Assembly (NCBI RefSeq): GCF_900107855.1
Contig: NZ_FNRJ01000003.1
Coordinates: forward strand, 124,001 to 188,000
Reading direction: 5' to 3'
Length of the DNA: 64,000 bases
Source of the DNA: Marinobacterium iners DSM 11526
Lineage (GTDB): Bacteria > Pseudomonadota > Gammaproteobacteria > Pseudomonadales > Balneatricaceae
The first letter of the stretch is position 1; each line of letters opens with the position of its first letter. A program made the translations under genes and the position numbers. Below are positions 14,401-23,745 of this stretch, piece after piece. Under the pieces are notes generated by a model. It searched no databases. It saw nothing but the letters and a program-made list of their open reading frames with translations, and was not told the DNA's origin.

Positions 14401-15314
14401 CAGTTACTCTCCCCGGCTTCAGCGGCTGCCAGTGCAGCGGCTTCGGCGGCGGCCTGTTCGGCCTCAATTCGTTTACGTTCCCACTCTTCGACGGTTTCGA
14501 AGGTTATGGGGCCCAGCTTGCCTGCACGCAGCTCAGTGAGCAGGATTTCAGACGCCTTGTGGCGGTCGACAACACCACCTGGACGAAGGCAGCCTCGCTT
14601 GCGACCGATCTCATCCAATAGTGCTTCGCGCCCTTCGGGCAGGGTTTTGAGTTTATAGCGCTCCACCAGTCGCTGCGGATAATCCTGCAGCATGAAGCCT
14701 GCGGCATAGGCCGCCACCAGTTCATGTTCTATGGCGGTATCCTTGATCGCACCGCTGGCGGCAAGGCGGTAACCGGAGTCTTCATCCTCGATTTTCGGCC
14801 ACAGAATGCCCGGTGTATCCGACAACGCCATGCCGTTGTGCACACTGTAACGCTTCTGAGCCTTCGTGACGGCCGGCTCGTTGCCGACTTTGGCAATCTT
14901 GCGCCCAAGCAGTGCATTAATCAGAGTCGACTTGCCCACATTCGGGATGCCCATGATCATGGCACGTACGGGACGATCCTGACGGGTGCGTGCCGGCACC
15001 ATCTGCTTGCACAGTTCCGGAATTCGCTTGATCAAAGCCTTCTGCTGCATATCCAGTGCAACTGCCGTGATCGCTTCGCGCGCATTGAAGTGATCGAGCC
15101 ACTCCCGAGTCCGCACGGGATCGGCAAGGTCCTGCTTGTTCAGCAGTTTCAAGACCGGCTTGTTGCGCCGCAGCTGATCAACCAGCGGGTTTTCACTCGA
15201 CATGGGCAGGCGGGCGTCCAGGACCTCGATCACCACATCGATCTCATCCATTACCTGCGCAATTTCCTTGCGCGCCTTGTGCATGTGTCCGGGAAACCAG
15301 TTGATACGTGACAT
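14400..15314 (-). CDS. ylqF: Ribosome biogenesis GTPase YlqF/RbgA family
   Basis: A 304-aa circularly permuted GTPase acting in large-subunit assembly. The G motifs appear in permuted order: NKQD (G4) near residue 60, GIPNVGKST (G1) near 122 and DTPG (G3) near 166. An Ala/Glu-rich tail follows. The start is the ATG at 15314 giving MSRINWFPGHMHKARKEI, the conserved N-terminus; the frame is open two codons further upstream through a TTG. It is the first gene of the ylqF-ORF105-flavoprotein-patatin operon. Confidence 0.92.
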   Translation of the reverse strand: MSRINWFPGHMHKARKEIAQVMDEIDVVIEVLDARLPMSSENPLVDQLRRNKPVLKLLNKQDLADPVRTREWLDHFNAREAITAVALDMQQKALIKRIPELCKQMVPARTRQDRPVRAMIMGIPNVGKSTLINALLGRKIAKVGNEPAVTKAQKRYSVHNGMALSDTPGILWPKIEDEDSGYRLAASGAIKDTAIEHELVAAYAAGFMLQDYPQRLVERYKLKTLPEGREALLDEIGRKRGCLRPGGVVDRHKASEILLTELRAGKLGPITFETVEEWERKRIEAEQAAAEAAALAAAEAGESN

Positions 15315-15444
15315 TAACAATCCAGTGCTTGCAAATCAGGGGGCAGCATTATACCTGCAGGCCGTACTCAACCATACCTGCAGGTGCTTGCAACATGATA
15401 AAATTATACACTTCCAGCCTGAAAACGCCGATTCGGGGACATGA

Positions 15445-16671
15445 ATGGACAGTAATACTGAACGGGGACAGCCTCTGCTGGCCCGACAGCCGATCTTCGA
15501 TCACCAGCAGCGTGTTATCGCCTATGATCTGTTGTACAAGGAAGACGAACACCTGAACGCGATGTTGCAGACGGACCCTGAAGCTGAATCCAGCTCAGAG
15601 GTGATTCTGCACGCCTATACCAGTATTTCGGATCAGGGCGAAGTGAAGCGCGTGCCCGCATTTATCCAGATTGCACCACGCATGATTCTGGAAGGCACCA
15701 TGCCGACACTGCCGGCCAAGCAGGTCGTGATCTGTATTCGCCTGACTGAGCCGGGCAACATGGATCTGCTGCGTGCTCTGCATAAAATGTCGAAAGATGG
15801 CTACCGTATTGCGCTCACCGACTTCCGCTTCAGTCCCGAATACGATACTGCCCTTAAAATTGCCAAGATTATCAAAATTGATGTTGGCCAGTTGGATCGC
15901 GAGGAAATTCGCCGCCAGGCAGAGCTGCTTGCGCCTTACAAGTCTACTCTGCTGGCAACCAACATCACCAGCTTCGACACGCTTGAACACTGCATCGAGA
16001 GCGGGTACAAGCTGTTCCAGGGCAGCTTTCTGAGCAAGCCCAAGGTTGTGAAGGGCCGCAAGGTCAATGCCAATCAGATAGCCTTGATGCAGCTGATGCA
16101 GGAGCTGCAGAAGCCCAATGCTACACCGGAAAAGCTTGAAGACTTGATCATCCGTGACCCTATACTCACCTATAAGCTGCTGCGCATCGTCAACTCTGCC
16201 GCCTACTCACTTGTGCGCCAGGTTGAGTCGATCGCGGAGGCTGTTGTGTTGCTTGGAATGGAGCAGATCAGAAAGTGGGCCACCCTGATTGCGATGACGG
16301 CGAACCGAGATAAGCCGGAGGAACTTACCCGCATCTTGCTTACCCGTGGCCACATGTGTGAAATGATCGCGCTGAGTGAACATCAACCCAACCCGTCCGG
16401 TTTCTTTATGGTTGGCATGATGTCGGGCCTTCATGCGATGCTGGATATTGATCAGGAAACACTGCTTGAGCAGCTGCCACTGGGCGAGGATATCAAAGCG
16501 GCATTGGCTAGAGGTGAAGGCAAGATGGGACAGCTACTAAGGCAAGTGATCGCGTATGAATCCGGTGACTGGGATCAGTTGCCCAGCGATTTTGATATCT
16601 CGCTGTATGAGGCAACCTATCGTCACAGCTTGAAGTGGACCAAAGAGTCGATGCAGGCGATGTACGAATAA
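15445..16671 (+). CDS. EAL-HDOD signalling protein (YuxH-like)
   Basis: A 408-aa cytoplasmic protein with an N-terminal EAL-like domain (LLARQPIFDHQQRVIAYDLL, residues about 10-200) and a C-terminal HDOD domain (LEDLIIRDPILTYKLLRIVN onward, about 205-395). The EAL part lacks the full E-x-L/acidic catalytic set (the opening reads YDLL), so it is probably a c-di-GMP-independent or degenerate EAL scaffold, as in other EAL-HDOD proteins. Start is ATG at 15445; an overlapping ATG at 15441 opens only a four-codon frame. It stands alone between divergent ylqF and convergent rraA. Confidence 0.88.
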   Translation: MDSNTERGQPLLARQPIFDHQQRVIAYDLLYKEDEHLNAMLQTDPEAESSSEVILHAYTSISDQGEVKRVPAFIQIAPRMILEGTMPTLPAKQVVICIRLTEPGNMDLLRALHKMSKDGYRIALTDFRFSPEYDTALKIAKIIKIDVGQLDREEIRRQAELLAPYKSTLLATNITSFDTLEHCIESGYKLFQGSFLSKPKVVKGRKVNANQIALMQLMQELQKPNATPEKLEDLIIRDPILTYKLLRIVNSAAYSLVRQVESIAEAVVLLGMEQIRKWATLIAMTANRDKPEELTRILLTRGHMCEMIALSEHQPNPSGFFMVGMMSGLHAMLDIDQETLLEQLPLGEDIKAALARGEGKMGQLLRQVIAYESGDWDQLPSDFDISLYEATYRHSLKWTKESMQAMYE

Positions 16672-16685
16672 ACCCATAAAAGAAA

Positions 16686-16720
16686 GCGCGTATCCGGAGA
16701 AGGGGTAGCCGGATACGCGC
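16686..16720. terminator. 12-bp perfect stem-loop between the EAL-HDOD gene and rraA
   Basis: GCGCGTATCCGG and CCGGATACGCGC flank an 11-base loop. On the minus strand the stem is followed by TTTCTTTTATG, so it could terminate minus-strand transcription; on the plus strand it lies 14 bases after the upstream stop codon but has no U-tract. Confidence 0.65.
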
Positions 16721-16917
16721 AGTGTGTACTTCCTTTTCAGCCTGCTCTGACAGGCCAGCGCACATCCGGTACGCTGTTGAATCCAGTATAGCCTTGGCTT
16801 TGAGCTTGTCACTGCAAAGTTAAAATATTTTTTAACTTTTCTGTTTTTGTTTTTAAATAACAAAAGGTTGGAAAGGAATTCAAGAAAGCATATGAGGATT
16901 GGTCGATAGAGCTATGG
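16721..16917. other. Intergenic stretch, AT-rich in the middle
   Basis: About 200 bases with an AT-rich core (16821-16865). No gene, repeat or promoter that I can support. Confidence 0.4.
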
Positions 16918-16941
16918 GCGGCGGGCAGTTTTGCCCGCCGC
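16918..16941 (-). terminator. Strong hairpin after rraA
   Basis: GCGGCGGGCA-GTTT-TGCCCGCCGC, a 10-bp perfect stem 9 bases beyond the rraA stop. There is no U-tract on the minus strand. Confidence 0.55.
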
Positions 16942-16949
16942 AACAGTAA

Positions 16950-17444
16950 TCAGGCGGATGGCAGTTCCAGCTTTTGTTCGGAAACGAGTATGCCGTTGTT
17001 ATCCGCATAGATAAATTCGCCCGGGTTAAAGGTCACCCCACCGAAGGTAACTGGTACGTTCAGCTGACCGACACCCAGCTTTTCTGTCTTCATGGGATGG
17101 GTTCCCAGTGCCTGGACCCCCAGCTCATCCAGCTCGGAAATCGCATTCACATCACGGATACAGCCGTAGATGATGATCCCTTCCCAGCCATTCTGCTGAG
17201 CCTTTTCAGCCAACATGTCCCCCAGCATGGCACGGCGCATTGAACCACCGCCATCCACTACCAACACCTTGCCTTTGCCGGGCTGAGCAACTTGCTCGCG
17301 TACCAGCGAATTGTCTTCAAACGCCTTGATGGTGACGATCTCACCACCGAAGGTTTCGCGACCGCCATAGTTGCCGAACATCGGCTCAACAACGCGTACC
17401 AGTTCCTCAAAGTGATCACACAGATCAGGCAGCAGATCTTGCAT
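16950..17444 (-). CDS. rraA: Regulator of ribonuclease E activity A (RraA family)
   Basis: A 164-aa protein of the RraA/HMG-aldolase-like fold. Visible signatures: [20 protein letters not shown], the [19 protein letters not shown] segment and [17 protein letters not shown]. In E. coli RraA binds and inhibits RNase E; close paralogues are metal-dependent 4-hydroxy-4-methyl-2-oxoglutarate aldolases, which cannot be excluded from sequence alone. Length fits RraA (161 aa in E. coli). It is followed by a strong hairpin and preceded, on the same strand, by ydiJ. The putative target gene rne is also in this window (58178). Confidence 0.9.
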   Translation of the reverse strand: MQDLLPDLCDHFEELVRVVEPMFGNYGGRETFGGEIVTIKAFEDNSLVREQVAQPGKGKVLVVDGGGSMRRAMLGDMLAEKAQQNGWEGIIIYGCIRDVNAISELDELGVQALGTHPMKTEKLGVGQLNVPVTFGGVTFNPGEFIYADNNGILVSEQKLELPSA

Positions 17445-17552
17445 CGGGGTGCTCCTTGTTTCAGTTGGCGTAAATGTGCGCCATCATCGCCGATCGATTA
17501 TATGTTTGCACTACAACTTAGGCATGGGGCCACAGCCCCATACCTTGAGAAC

Positions 17553-20500
17553 TTAAACCGCCGATACTACATCGAGCAGCACCTGTACCGGGTGCGGCAG
17601 CTGCTGATCGTCAAAACGTTTCACCTGAGAGCGGCAGGAGTAGCCAGTGGCCATCAGCTTGCCCCGGTTTTCCGGGTGGTTGACGATATCGCGCCAGCTC
17701 AGGTCATAAATATCCTTCGAGCGCTGCAGGTTGGCAGTTTCATGACCGAAGGTGCCCGACATGCCACAGCATCCTGTCGCCACCACATCCAGCTGCTGGC
17801 CCAATGCAGAAAAAATGTTCTGCCACTGACGAATGCTCGGTGCAGCAGAGGTTTTCTCTGTGCAGTGAGCCATCAGACGGTATTCGCCCTGAGGCAGAAT
17901 TTCAGGCAGCTCAACACGCTCCAGCTGCTGACTCAGCCATTCCTGAATCAGCTGTACCGGCGGCAGCTCACCTTCGACAGCGTCCTTGTACTCCTGGCGG
18001 TAGGTAAGTGTCATGGAGGGATCGATACCCACCAGCGGCAGGTCTAACTCAGCCAGTTGGTTGAGCATGCGCGTATTGCGCTGAGCCGCCTTGTCAAACG
18101 CAGCCATAAAGCCATGGACATGCAGAGGTTTGCCGTTGGGCATGAACGGGGCCACCATGACGTAAAATCCGAGTTTGCCCAGCAGATCAACCAGGTCCAG
18201 CACCAGCCGGGTTTCAAAGTAGCTGGTAAAGGCATCCTGCACGATCACCACGGCGCGTTCACGCTGGGCTGCACTGAGCCTGCTGGCGACCTCTGGCGTG
18301 GCCCAGTCGATGCCGCGCTGATCCAGACCTTGCCTGAGGCTGTTGGTGCAGATCACGGGGCTGTCGACCATGCCACCGATACGGCGCATGACACTGCGTA
18401 CCAATGTATTGCGCATGGCCCAGTTGTACGGAGCCGGATACTTCGACAACGCTGGGATCATGAACTCAAGGCTACCGACCAGATAATCCTTGACCGGGCG
18501 CAGATAGCGGCCGTGATAAACTTCAAGAAAACGCGCACGGAAGTCCGGCACGTTAACCTTGATCGGACACTGGCTGACGCAGGACTTGCAGGCGAGACAT
18601 CCCATCATCGCCTCATGTACTTCGTTTGAGAAGTCATAGCGCCCCTTGCGCCTGGCCAACGTGTTGCTGATTTTCTTCGGCAATGCCAGCAGACCACTGC
18701 GGCTGCGTGCCTTTTCAGCTTCTGCTTTCACATCCACGCCACGGCTGGCCATCAGGCGCAGCCATTCACGGATCAATGAAGCGCGCCCTTTTGGTGAGTG
18801 AATACGCTCACGGGTGCCTTTCCAGCTTGGGCACATGGCATCGTTCGGGTCGTAGTTGTAGCAGGCACCGTTCCCGTTACAGTTCATGGCGGAATCGTAT
18901 TGCTCACGCACCGCCGCACTGATCTGCCGGTCATGCTGCCCCCGCGTCGGGACCGCATCGATCTTGAGCAGTTCGGCTCCATCAATCGCAGGCGTTGCAA
19001 TTTTGCCCGGGTTCAGCTGGTTGCGCGGATCGAAACAGCCCTTGATCTGCTGCAGTACAGGATAGAGCGGGCCGAAAAACTCGGGGGCATATTCGGAACG
19101 CACGCCTTTGCCGTGTTCGCCCCAGAGCAGCCCCTTGTACTCCTGTGTCAGGCGCACCACCTCATCGGTAATTTCACGGATCAGCTTTTCCTGCTCGGGG
19201 TCTTTCATGTCGATGGCGGGACGCACGTGCAGTACACCGGCATCCACATGACCAAACATGCCATAGGCCAGACCGCGATCATCCAGTACCTTGCGGAACG
19301 CCATGATGAAGTCGGCCAGGTTTTCCGGTGGCACGGCGGTATCTTCCACAAACGGGATCGGACGCTTCTGCCCCTGCGCGTTGCCCAACAGACCTACGGC
19401 TTTCTTGCGCATGCCCCAGATCTTGTTGATCTCGCTGGCGCCATACACCACGCTGAAGCCGAAGCTTTTACCCGGTTCGCCGCTGATCTGCTCAAGATGT
19501 CGGCAAAGCTTCTCGACCTTTTCGCGCAGCTCCGCCTCATCATCACCGGTGTACTCCACCAGATTGATCCCCTGAATGACCGGGTCGCCCTCTTTCTCGG
19601 GGAAGTAGTTACGCACGCTGTCCCAGACGATATCGCCCATTGCCAGATTCAGCACTTTGGAGTCCACGGTCTCGATCGAGGTGGGCTGCCACTGCATCAA
19701 TGCCTGAGCATCACGCAAAGAGGCTTCAAAGCTGTCATATTTAATGTTGACCAGTGCTGCATGTTTGGGGATCGGCAAGACATTGAGCTTTGCTTCAGCG
19801 ATAAACGCCAGTGAGCCTTCGGCGCCGCAGAGGATGGAGTTCAGATTGAAACGGCCGGATTCATCACGGATATGGGCCAGATCATAGCCGGTCAGGCAGC
19901 GGTTCAGCTTGGGGAAGCAGGTATCAATCTCATCCTGTCGCTCACGCTGAATGCCATCCAGCAGACGGTGTACTTCTCCCACACGATCGGTACGTTGCTT
20001 AATTGTTTGCAGCTCGGCCTCATCAATCGGGCCGGATTGCCACAGCGTACCGTCCAACCAAACACTGGTGAGCTCAAGAACATGGTCACGGGTTTTGCCA
20101 TACAGCACCGATCCCTGGCCGCTGGCATCGGTGTTGATCATGCCGCCGATGGTGGCGCGGTTGCTGGTGGACAGCTCCGGCGCAAAAAAGAGTCCGTAAG
20201 GCTTGAGCGCGGCATTGAGCTGGTCCTTGACGACCCCGCCCTGCACTCGCACCCAGCGCTCATCCGGATTGATCTCCAGAATCCGGTTCATGTGCTTTGA
20301 CACATCAACGATCAGGCCATCGGTCAACGACTGCCCGTTGGTGCCGGTGCCGCCGCCGCGAGCACTCAGTACGATGGAACGGAAACGGGGTTGATCCGCC
20401 AGACGCGCTATCAGCACAAGATCTTCACTGTTTTTCGGATACAGCACACCTTGAGGCAGGATCTGATAGATGCTGTTGTCGGTTGCCAGCACTACGCGGT

Positions 20501-20609
20501 TGGCATAGTCCGAGTTCAGATCCCCCTTGAACCCTTGCTGTTTCAGGGTTTCGATAAAGTCCAGATACAGGCTTTGAGTATCGTCGATGCTGTCAATGCG
20601 AGGGATCAT
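17553..20609 (-). CDS. ydiJ: YdiJ-type FAD-linked oxidase with Fe-S C-terminal domain (D-2-hydroxyglutarate dehydrogenase family)
   Basis: A 1018-aa protein, the same length as E. coli YdiJ. Order: FAD-binding PCMH domain with PRGGG-type SARGGGTGTNGQ near residue 82 and ELSTSNRATIGGMINTDASG near 145; FAD-oxidase C domain with GHVDAGVLHVRP near 455; a Cys-rich segment with CNGNGACYNYDPNDAMC; a ferredoxin-like CLACKSCVSQCPIKV cluster; and a CCG domain with GCCGMSGTFGHE. It oxidises a 2-hydroxyacid, D-2-hydroxyglutarate being the established YdiJ substrate. The start at 20609 (MIPRIDS) has GGAGAG upstream; the frame extends 22 residues further without support. It is divergent from a LysR gene that may control it. 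Confidence 0.94.
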   Translation of the reverse strand: MIPRIDSIDDTQSLYLDFIETLKQQGFKGDLNSDYANRVVLATDNSIYQILPQGVLYPKNSEDLVLIARLADQPRFRSIVLSARGGGTGTNGQSLTDGLIVDVSKHMNRILEINPDERWVRVQGGVVKDQLNAALKPYGLFFAPELSTSNRATIGGMINTDASGQGSVLYGKTRDHVLELTSVWLDGTLWQSGPIDEAELQTIKQRTDRVGEVHRLLDGIQRERQDEIDTCFPKLNRCLTGYDLAHIRDESGRFNLNSILCGAEGSLAFIAEAKLNVLPIPKHAALVNIKYDSFEASLRDAQALMQWQPTSIETVDSKVLNLAMGDIVWDSVRNYFPEKEGDPVIQGINLVEYTGDDEAELREKVEKLCRHLEQISGEPGKSFGFSVVYGASEINKIWGMRKKAVGLLGNAQGQKRPIPFVEDTAVPPENLADFIMAFRKVLDDRGLAYGMFGHVDAGVLHVRPAIDMKDPEQEKLIREITDEVVRLTQEYKGLLWGEHGKGVRSEYAPEFFGPLYPVLQQIKGCFDPRNQLNPGKIATPAIDGAELLKIDAVPTRGQHDRQISAAVREQYDSAMNCNGNGACYNYDPNDAMCPSWKGTRERIHSPKGRASLIREWLRLMASRGVDVKAEAEKARSRSGLLALPKKISNTLARRKGRYDFSNEVHEAMMGCLACKSCVSQCPIKVNVPDFRARFLEVYHGRYLRPVKDYLVGSLEFMIPALSKYPAPYNWAMRNTLVRSVMRRIGGMVDSPVICTNSLRQGLDQRGIDWATPEVASRLSAAQRERAVVIVQDAFTSYFETRLVLDLVDLLGKLGFYVMVAPFMPNGKPLHVHGFMAAFDKAAQRNTRMLNQLAELDLPLVGIDPSMTLTYRQEYKDAVEGELPPVQLIQEWLSQQLERVELPEILPQGEYRLMAHCTEKTSAAPSIRQWQNIFSALGQQLDVVATGCCGMSGTFGHETANLQRSKDIYDLSWRDIVNHPENRGKLMATGYSCRSQVKRFDDQQLPHPVQVLLDVVSAV

Positions 20610-20721
20610 GGTGCTCTCCGGGGCTTGTTTGAGGCGCAAGCGGGCTGTCATCAGAACAGACAGTCTGACAACCATTGTTCAGTGGCGGGTAATGATGCAG
20701 AATCTTTATTTATCATTCAAA

Positions 20722-20745
20722 TGATTAAATTCTATAAATTAATCA
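20722..20745. promoter_or_regulatory. Inverted repeat between ydiJ and the LysR gene
   Basis: TGATTAA and TTAATCA separated by 10 bases in the 152-base divergent intergenic region, ending 16 bases before the LysR start. LysR-type operators have this dyad form; assignment is an inference from position. Confidence 0.4.
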
Positions 20746-20761
20746 ATATGGCTAATCAATA

Positions 20762-21700
20762 ATGAGCAGCCCGATCGGTATTCGTCATCTGCAGGCTTTT
20801 ATCGAGGTCGCACGCTGCGGCAGCTTTACACGTGCCGCCGAGCATCTGTTTCTGACCCAGTCCGCCCTGACCGCTACCATCAAACAGCTGGAGCAGGATG
20901 CAGGGCTGATTCTGTTTGACCGCACCACTCGGCGCGTTGTGCTCAGTGCCGAAGGAGAGCGTTTTCTGCCGGTAGCCGAGCGCCTACTGTCGGACTTTAC
21001 CGCAGCTCTGACCGACCTGCGCGCCCGTGCTCAGCTGCAACAGGGGCAGGTCAGCGTGGCGGGCTCCCCTTCGGTCGTGACCCGCCTGCTGCCCGCAGCC
21101 TTGCTGCAGTTCCGCACCCGCTTCCCTTCGATCCAGGTCAACATCCGCGATGAAAGTGCCGGCAGCCTGGAGCAGCGCGTGCTCAACAATGAGGTGGATT
21201 TTGCGGTCGCCGGCAACCACTCACAGCAACCCGAGCTTGAATACGCCCCCCTGTTGCGCGACCGCTACGGGCTGGTGGTGCCCAGCGATCACCCGCTGGC
21301 GCGGCATACCCATCTGTCATGGCAGGCGATACCCGATGATCATCTGTTGTTGCTGTCGCAGGATACCGGCATTCGCGCCCAACTCACCCGCTTCAGTCAG
21401 CGAGGCGATATTCCGATTCGATTGGACCGGGTTCAGATTGAGGTATCCAACCCTGCCGCCATGGCGGCGCTGATCAGTCAGGGACTCGGTATCAGTCTGC
21501 TGCCGGCCCTGGCCGCCGACGTGCACTCCTTTGCGGGGCTGGTTTTCATTCCGCTGCATGAACCACAGATCGAGCGTGAAATCTGCATCATTACCCGCAA
21601 GGGACGAGCACTGAGCCCGGCTGCAGCAGCACTGCTCGATACCCTGCGAGAACATCTGCACCAGACCCAGCTGCCCGCCTGGTGCAGCGCAATCAATTGA
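20762..21700 (+). CDS. LysR-family transcriptional regulator
   Basis: A 312-aa LTTR with an N-terminal winged helix-turn-helix (HLQAFIEVARCGSFTRAAEH through LTATIKQLEQDAG, residues 9-55) and the periplasmic-binding-like effector domain (about 90-300). It is divergent from ydiJ with 152 bases between start codons, so it probably regulates ydiJ and itself in response to a hydroxyacid; this is positional inference. It is followed by a DCC-family gene on the same strand after 68 bases. Confidence 0.9.
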   Translation: MSSPIGIRHLQAFIEVARCGSFTRAAEHLFLTQSALTATIKQLEQDAGLILFDRTTRRVVLSAEGERFLPVAERLLSDFTAALTDLRARAQLQQGQVSVAGSPSVVTRLLPAALLQFRTRFPSIQVNIRDESAGSLEQRVLNNEVDFAVAGNHSQQPELEYAPLLRDRYGLVVPSDHPLARHTHLSWQAIPDDHLLLLSQDTGIRAQLTRFSQRGDIPIRLDRVQIEVSNPAAMAALISQGLGISLLPALAADVHSFAGLVFIPLHEPQIEREICIITRKGRALSPAAAALLDTLREHLHQTQLPAWCSAIN

Positions 21701-21768
21701 GCGGGATCTGTTTATGCCTGTGCGACGTAAGGATCTTAAACACAGCCTAGCGTGCATGAGATTACCCG

Positions 21769-22164
21769 ATGCCGACTCGACCGATCCTTTTCTATGATGG
21801 CCAATGCCCACTTTGTCGCAAGGAAATTGCCCACTACCAGCGGCTAGACCGCCAACAGCGGGTTGATTGGCAGGATCTTTTCACTCCCAAATCCAACCCG
21901 GAGCACTATGGTCTTGATCGTATTCAGGCAATGCGCGTGATTCATGCGGTTGATCGGCAGGGACAGCTCCAAACCGGGGTACATGCCTTTATGGTGATCT
22001 GGCGAGAGCTGCCCTACTACAGACACCTGGTCAGCGTGATCGATCAACTGCATCTGACTCGGCCGCTGGACTGGGCCTACCACCGTTTTGCCATCTGGCG
22101 TTTTCGATCTCGCTGCAAGCAGGGTTGTAAGCTGCCACCTGTCAAAAGGCTCACCAACTCATGA
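21769..22164 (+). CDS. DCC family thiol-disulfide oxidoreductase-like protein (DUF393)
   Basis: A 131-aa protein beginning PTRPILFYDGQCPLCRKEI, containing the DxxCxxC motif (DGQCPLC) that names the DUF393/DCC family near residues 11-17. A central HAVDRQGQLQTGVHAF segment is also typical. The fold is predicted thioredoxin-like; no function is proven for most members. The C-terminus is basic with two further Cys (RSRCKQGCKL). The last 6 bases overlap the end of the convergent ygjV gene. Confidence 0.88.
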   Translation: MPTRPILFYDGQCPLCRKEIAHYQRLDRQQRVDWQDLFTPKSNPEHYGLDRIQAMRVIHAVDRQGQLQTGVHAFMVIWRELPYYRHLVSVIDQLHLTRPLDWAYHRFAIWRFRSRCKQGCKLPPVKRLTNS

Positions 22165-22722
22165 GCCTGCCGGGGGGTGTCCAAGATCAGGATACTGTTG
22201 CTTTAGGCGATGCAGCCGCCAGATTGTGATGGCGTTGGTAACCAGCACCAGCCCCTCAGCGAGAGTGGCTCCCACTGAGCCGATCAGGATGTTGCTGGTC
22301 ATCCAGCAAAGCGCTGCAGCCCCCAGCATCAGCCGCATCGGGATACCACGAAGCAAAAACATGCCCAGTGTACCCAACGTACCGGCCAGCAGAGCGAAAA
22401 GGTCATGCCAGCTCTGCCAAGTCACCCAGGCTCCAGCCATATTGAGCGCCAATATCACTCCAAGCAGCCACAGGTTTCCAGGGTAACGGCGGGCCAGAAT
22501 TATGCGCAGGATCACAATCAGTGTCAGCACTGAGGCTGTCCAGCTCTGAAACAGGGCAAATTGCAGCGCAAAGGCTACATTCGCCGCCAGCAGCCAGACC
22601 ATCAACCGTTGGTCCTGTTTGCTGGCAAAGGCGATCAGGCATAAGACAAGCGCTGTCAGACTGACCAGCTGGCCTGCGAGTTCCATTGGACTTAAGGATG
22701 CCAGCATCAGCGTACTGCCCAT
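22159..22722 (-). CDS. ygjV: YgjV-family inner membrane protein
   Basis: A 187-aa integral membrane protein with about six hydrophobic segments and little else, matching the YgjV (Imp-YgjV) family in size and in the QLVSLTALVLCLIAFASKQD opening. Function is unknown. The first Met at 22722 is used, but Met12 (22689) could be the true start. It lies 12 bases after yghU on the minus strand and may be co-transcribed with it. Confidence 0.75.
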   Translation of the reverse strand: MGSTLMLASLSPMELAGQLVSLTALVLCLIAFASKQDQRLMVWLLAANVAFALQFALFQSWTASVLTLIVILRIILARRYPGNLWLLGVILALNMAGAWVTWQSWHDLFALLAGTLGTLGMFLLRGIPMRLMLGAAALCWMTSNILIGSVGATLAEGLVLVTNAITIWRLHRLKQQYPDLGHPPAGS

Positions 22723-22734
22723 TTCGAAAGACTA

Positions 22735-23595
22735 TCAGCGGGTATCCGCATCACCTGCCTCGAAGTCGTCAGCATTATGCCGTTCAGGCAACTGTTCAGC
22801 CTCATCACCCCAGGTCCGGTTTACCCGACGACCACGTTTAACAGCTGGACGAGCATCAATTGTTTCGGCCCAGCGTTTCACATGCGTATAGCTGTCAACG
22901 TCCAAAAACTCGGCGGCACCATAAAGGCGCCCCAGCACCAGTGCGCCATACCAGGGCCAGATCGCCATATCAGCGATGGTGTATTCATCTCCAGCAACAT
23001 ACTCATGCTCAGCCAGCTGACGGTTCAGTAGATCGAGTTGGCGCTTCACTTCCATGGTGTAGCGATTGATGGGATATTCGTATTTCTCGGGTGCATAGGC
23101 ATAAAAATGACCAAAACCACCGCCCAGGAAAGGTGCGCTTCCCATCTGCCAGAACAGCCAGTTGAGGGTTTCAGTACGCGCAGGCATTGTTTTGGGCAGG
23201 AAAGCATCAAATTTTTCGGCTAGATAAACCAGAATAGAGCCTGACTCAAACACACGCTGAGCCGGCATAACACTCTGGTCCAGCATGGCAGGAATCTTGG
23301 AGTTCGGGTTTATCTCCACAAATCCGCTGCCAAACTGATCACCCTCACCAATACGAATCAACCATGCATCGTACTCAGCGCCGCTGTGCCCCTGTGCCAG
23401 CAGCTCCTCCAGCATGATCGTCACCTTGACACCATTGGGGGTTGCCAGCGAGTACAACTGCAAGGGATGCTTGCCTACCGGCAGCTCTTTTTCGTGGCTT
23501 GCACCGGCAACCGGGCGGTTAATACTGGCAAACTGACCGCCACTGGGTGCTTCCCAGGTCCAGACTTTTGGCGGGATGTAACTGGAATCACTCAT
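22735..23595 (-). CDS. yghU: Nu-class glutathione S-transferase / disulfide-bond oxidoreductase YghU
   Basis: A 286-aa GST with the extended N-terminus of YghU (YIPPKVWTWEAPSGGQFASI). A thioredoxin-fold domain with LYSLATPNGVKVTIMLEELL and the NPNSKIPAM glutathione-contact loop is followed by the helical C-terminal domain with GDEYTIADMAIWPW. YghU binds two GSH molecules and shows disulfide-bond reductase activity. The start at 23595 follows AGGAG; the frame extends eight residues upstream. The sequence is collinear with E. coli YghU throughout. Confidence 0.95.
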   Translation of the reverse strand: MSDSSYIPPKVWTWEAPSGGQFASINRPVAGASHEKELPVGKHPLQLYSLATPNGVKVTIMLEELLAQGHSGAEYDAWLIRIGEGDQFGSGFVEINPNSKIPAMLDQSVMPAQRVFESGSILVYLAEKFDAFLPKTMPARTETLNWLFWQMGSAPFLGGGFGHFYAYAPEKYEYPINRYTMEVKRQLDLLNRQLAEHEYVAGDEYTIADMAIWPWYGALVLGRLYGAAEFLDVDSYTHVKRWAETIDARPAVKRGRRVNRTWGDEAEQLPERHNADDFEAGDADTR

Positions 23596-23745
23596 AACAA
23601 CGCTCCTGTTGATCCGCATGGATCATTCATCCTGTGGGCTGGAAGGAACAAAATCAAGCGCTGGAACTGAGGTCTAAAAGCCAGACGTGTGATGAATGGG
23701 TATAGTAGATGCATTTTCATGAACAGCCATCTATGGAGGAGTGCC

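Noticed and set aside
18798-19814. 338-aa plus-strand frame
   Set aside because: Lies entirely inside ydiJ on the other strand; His/Gln-rich shadow translation with no motif.
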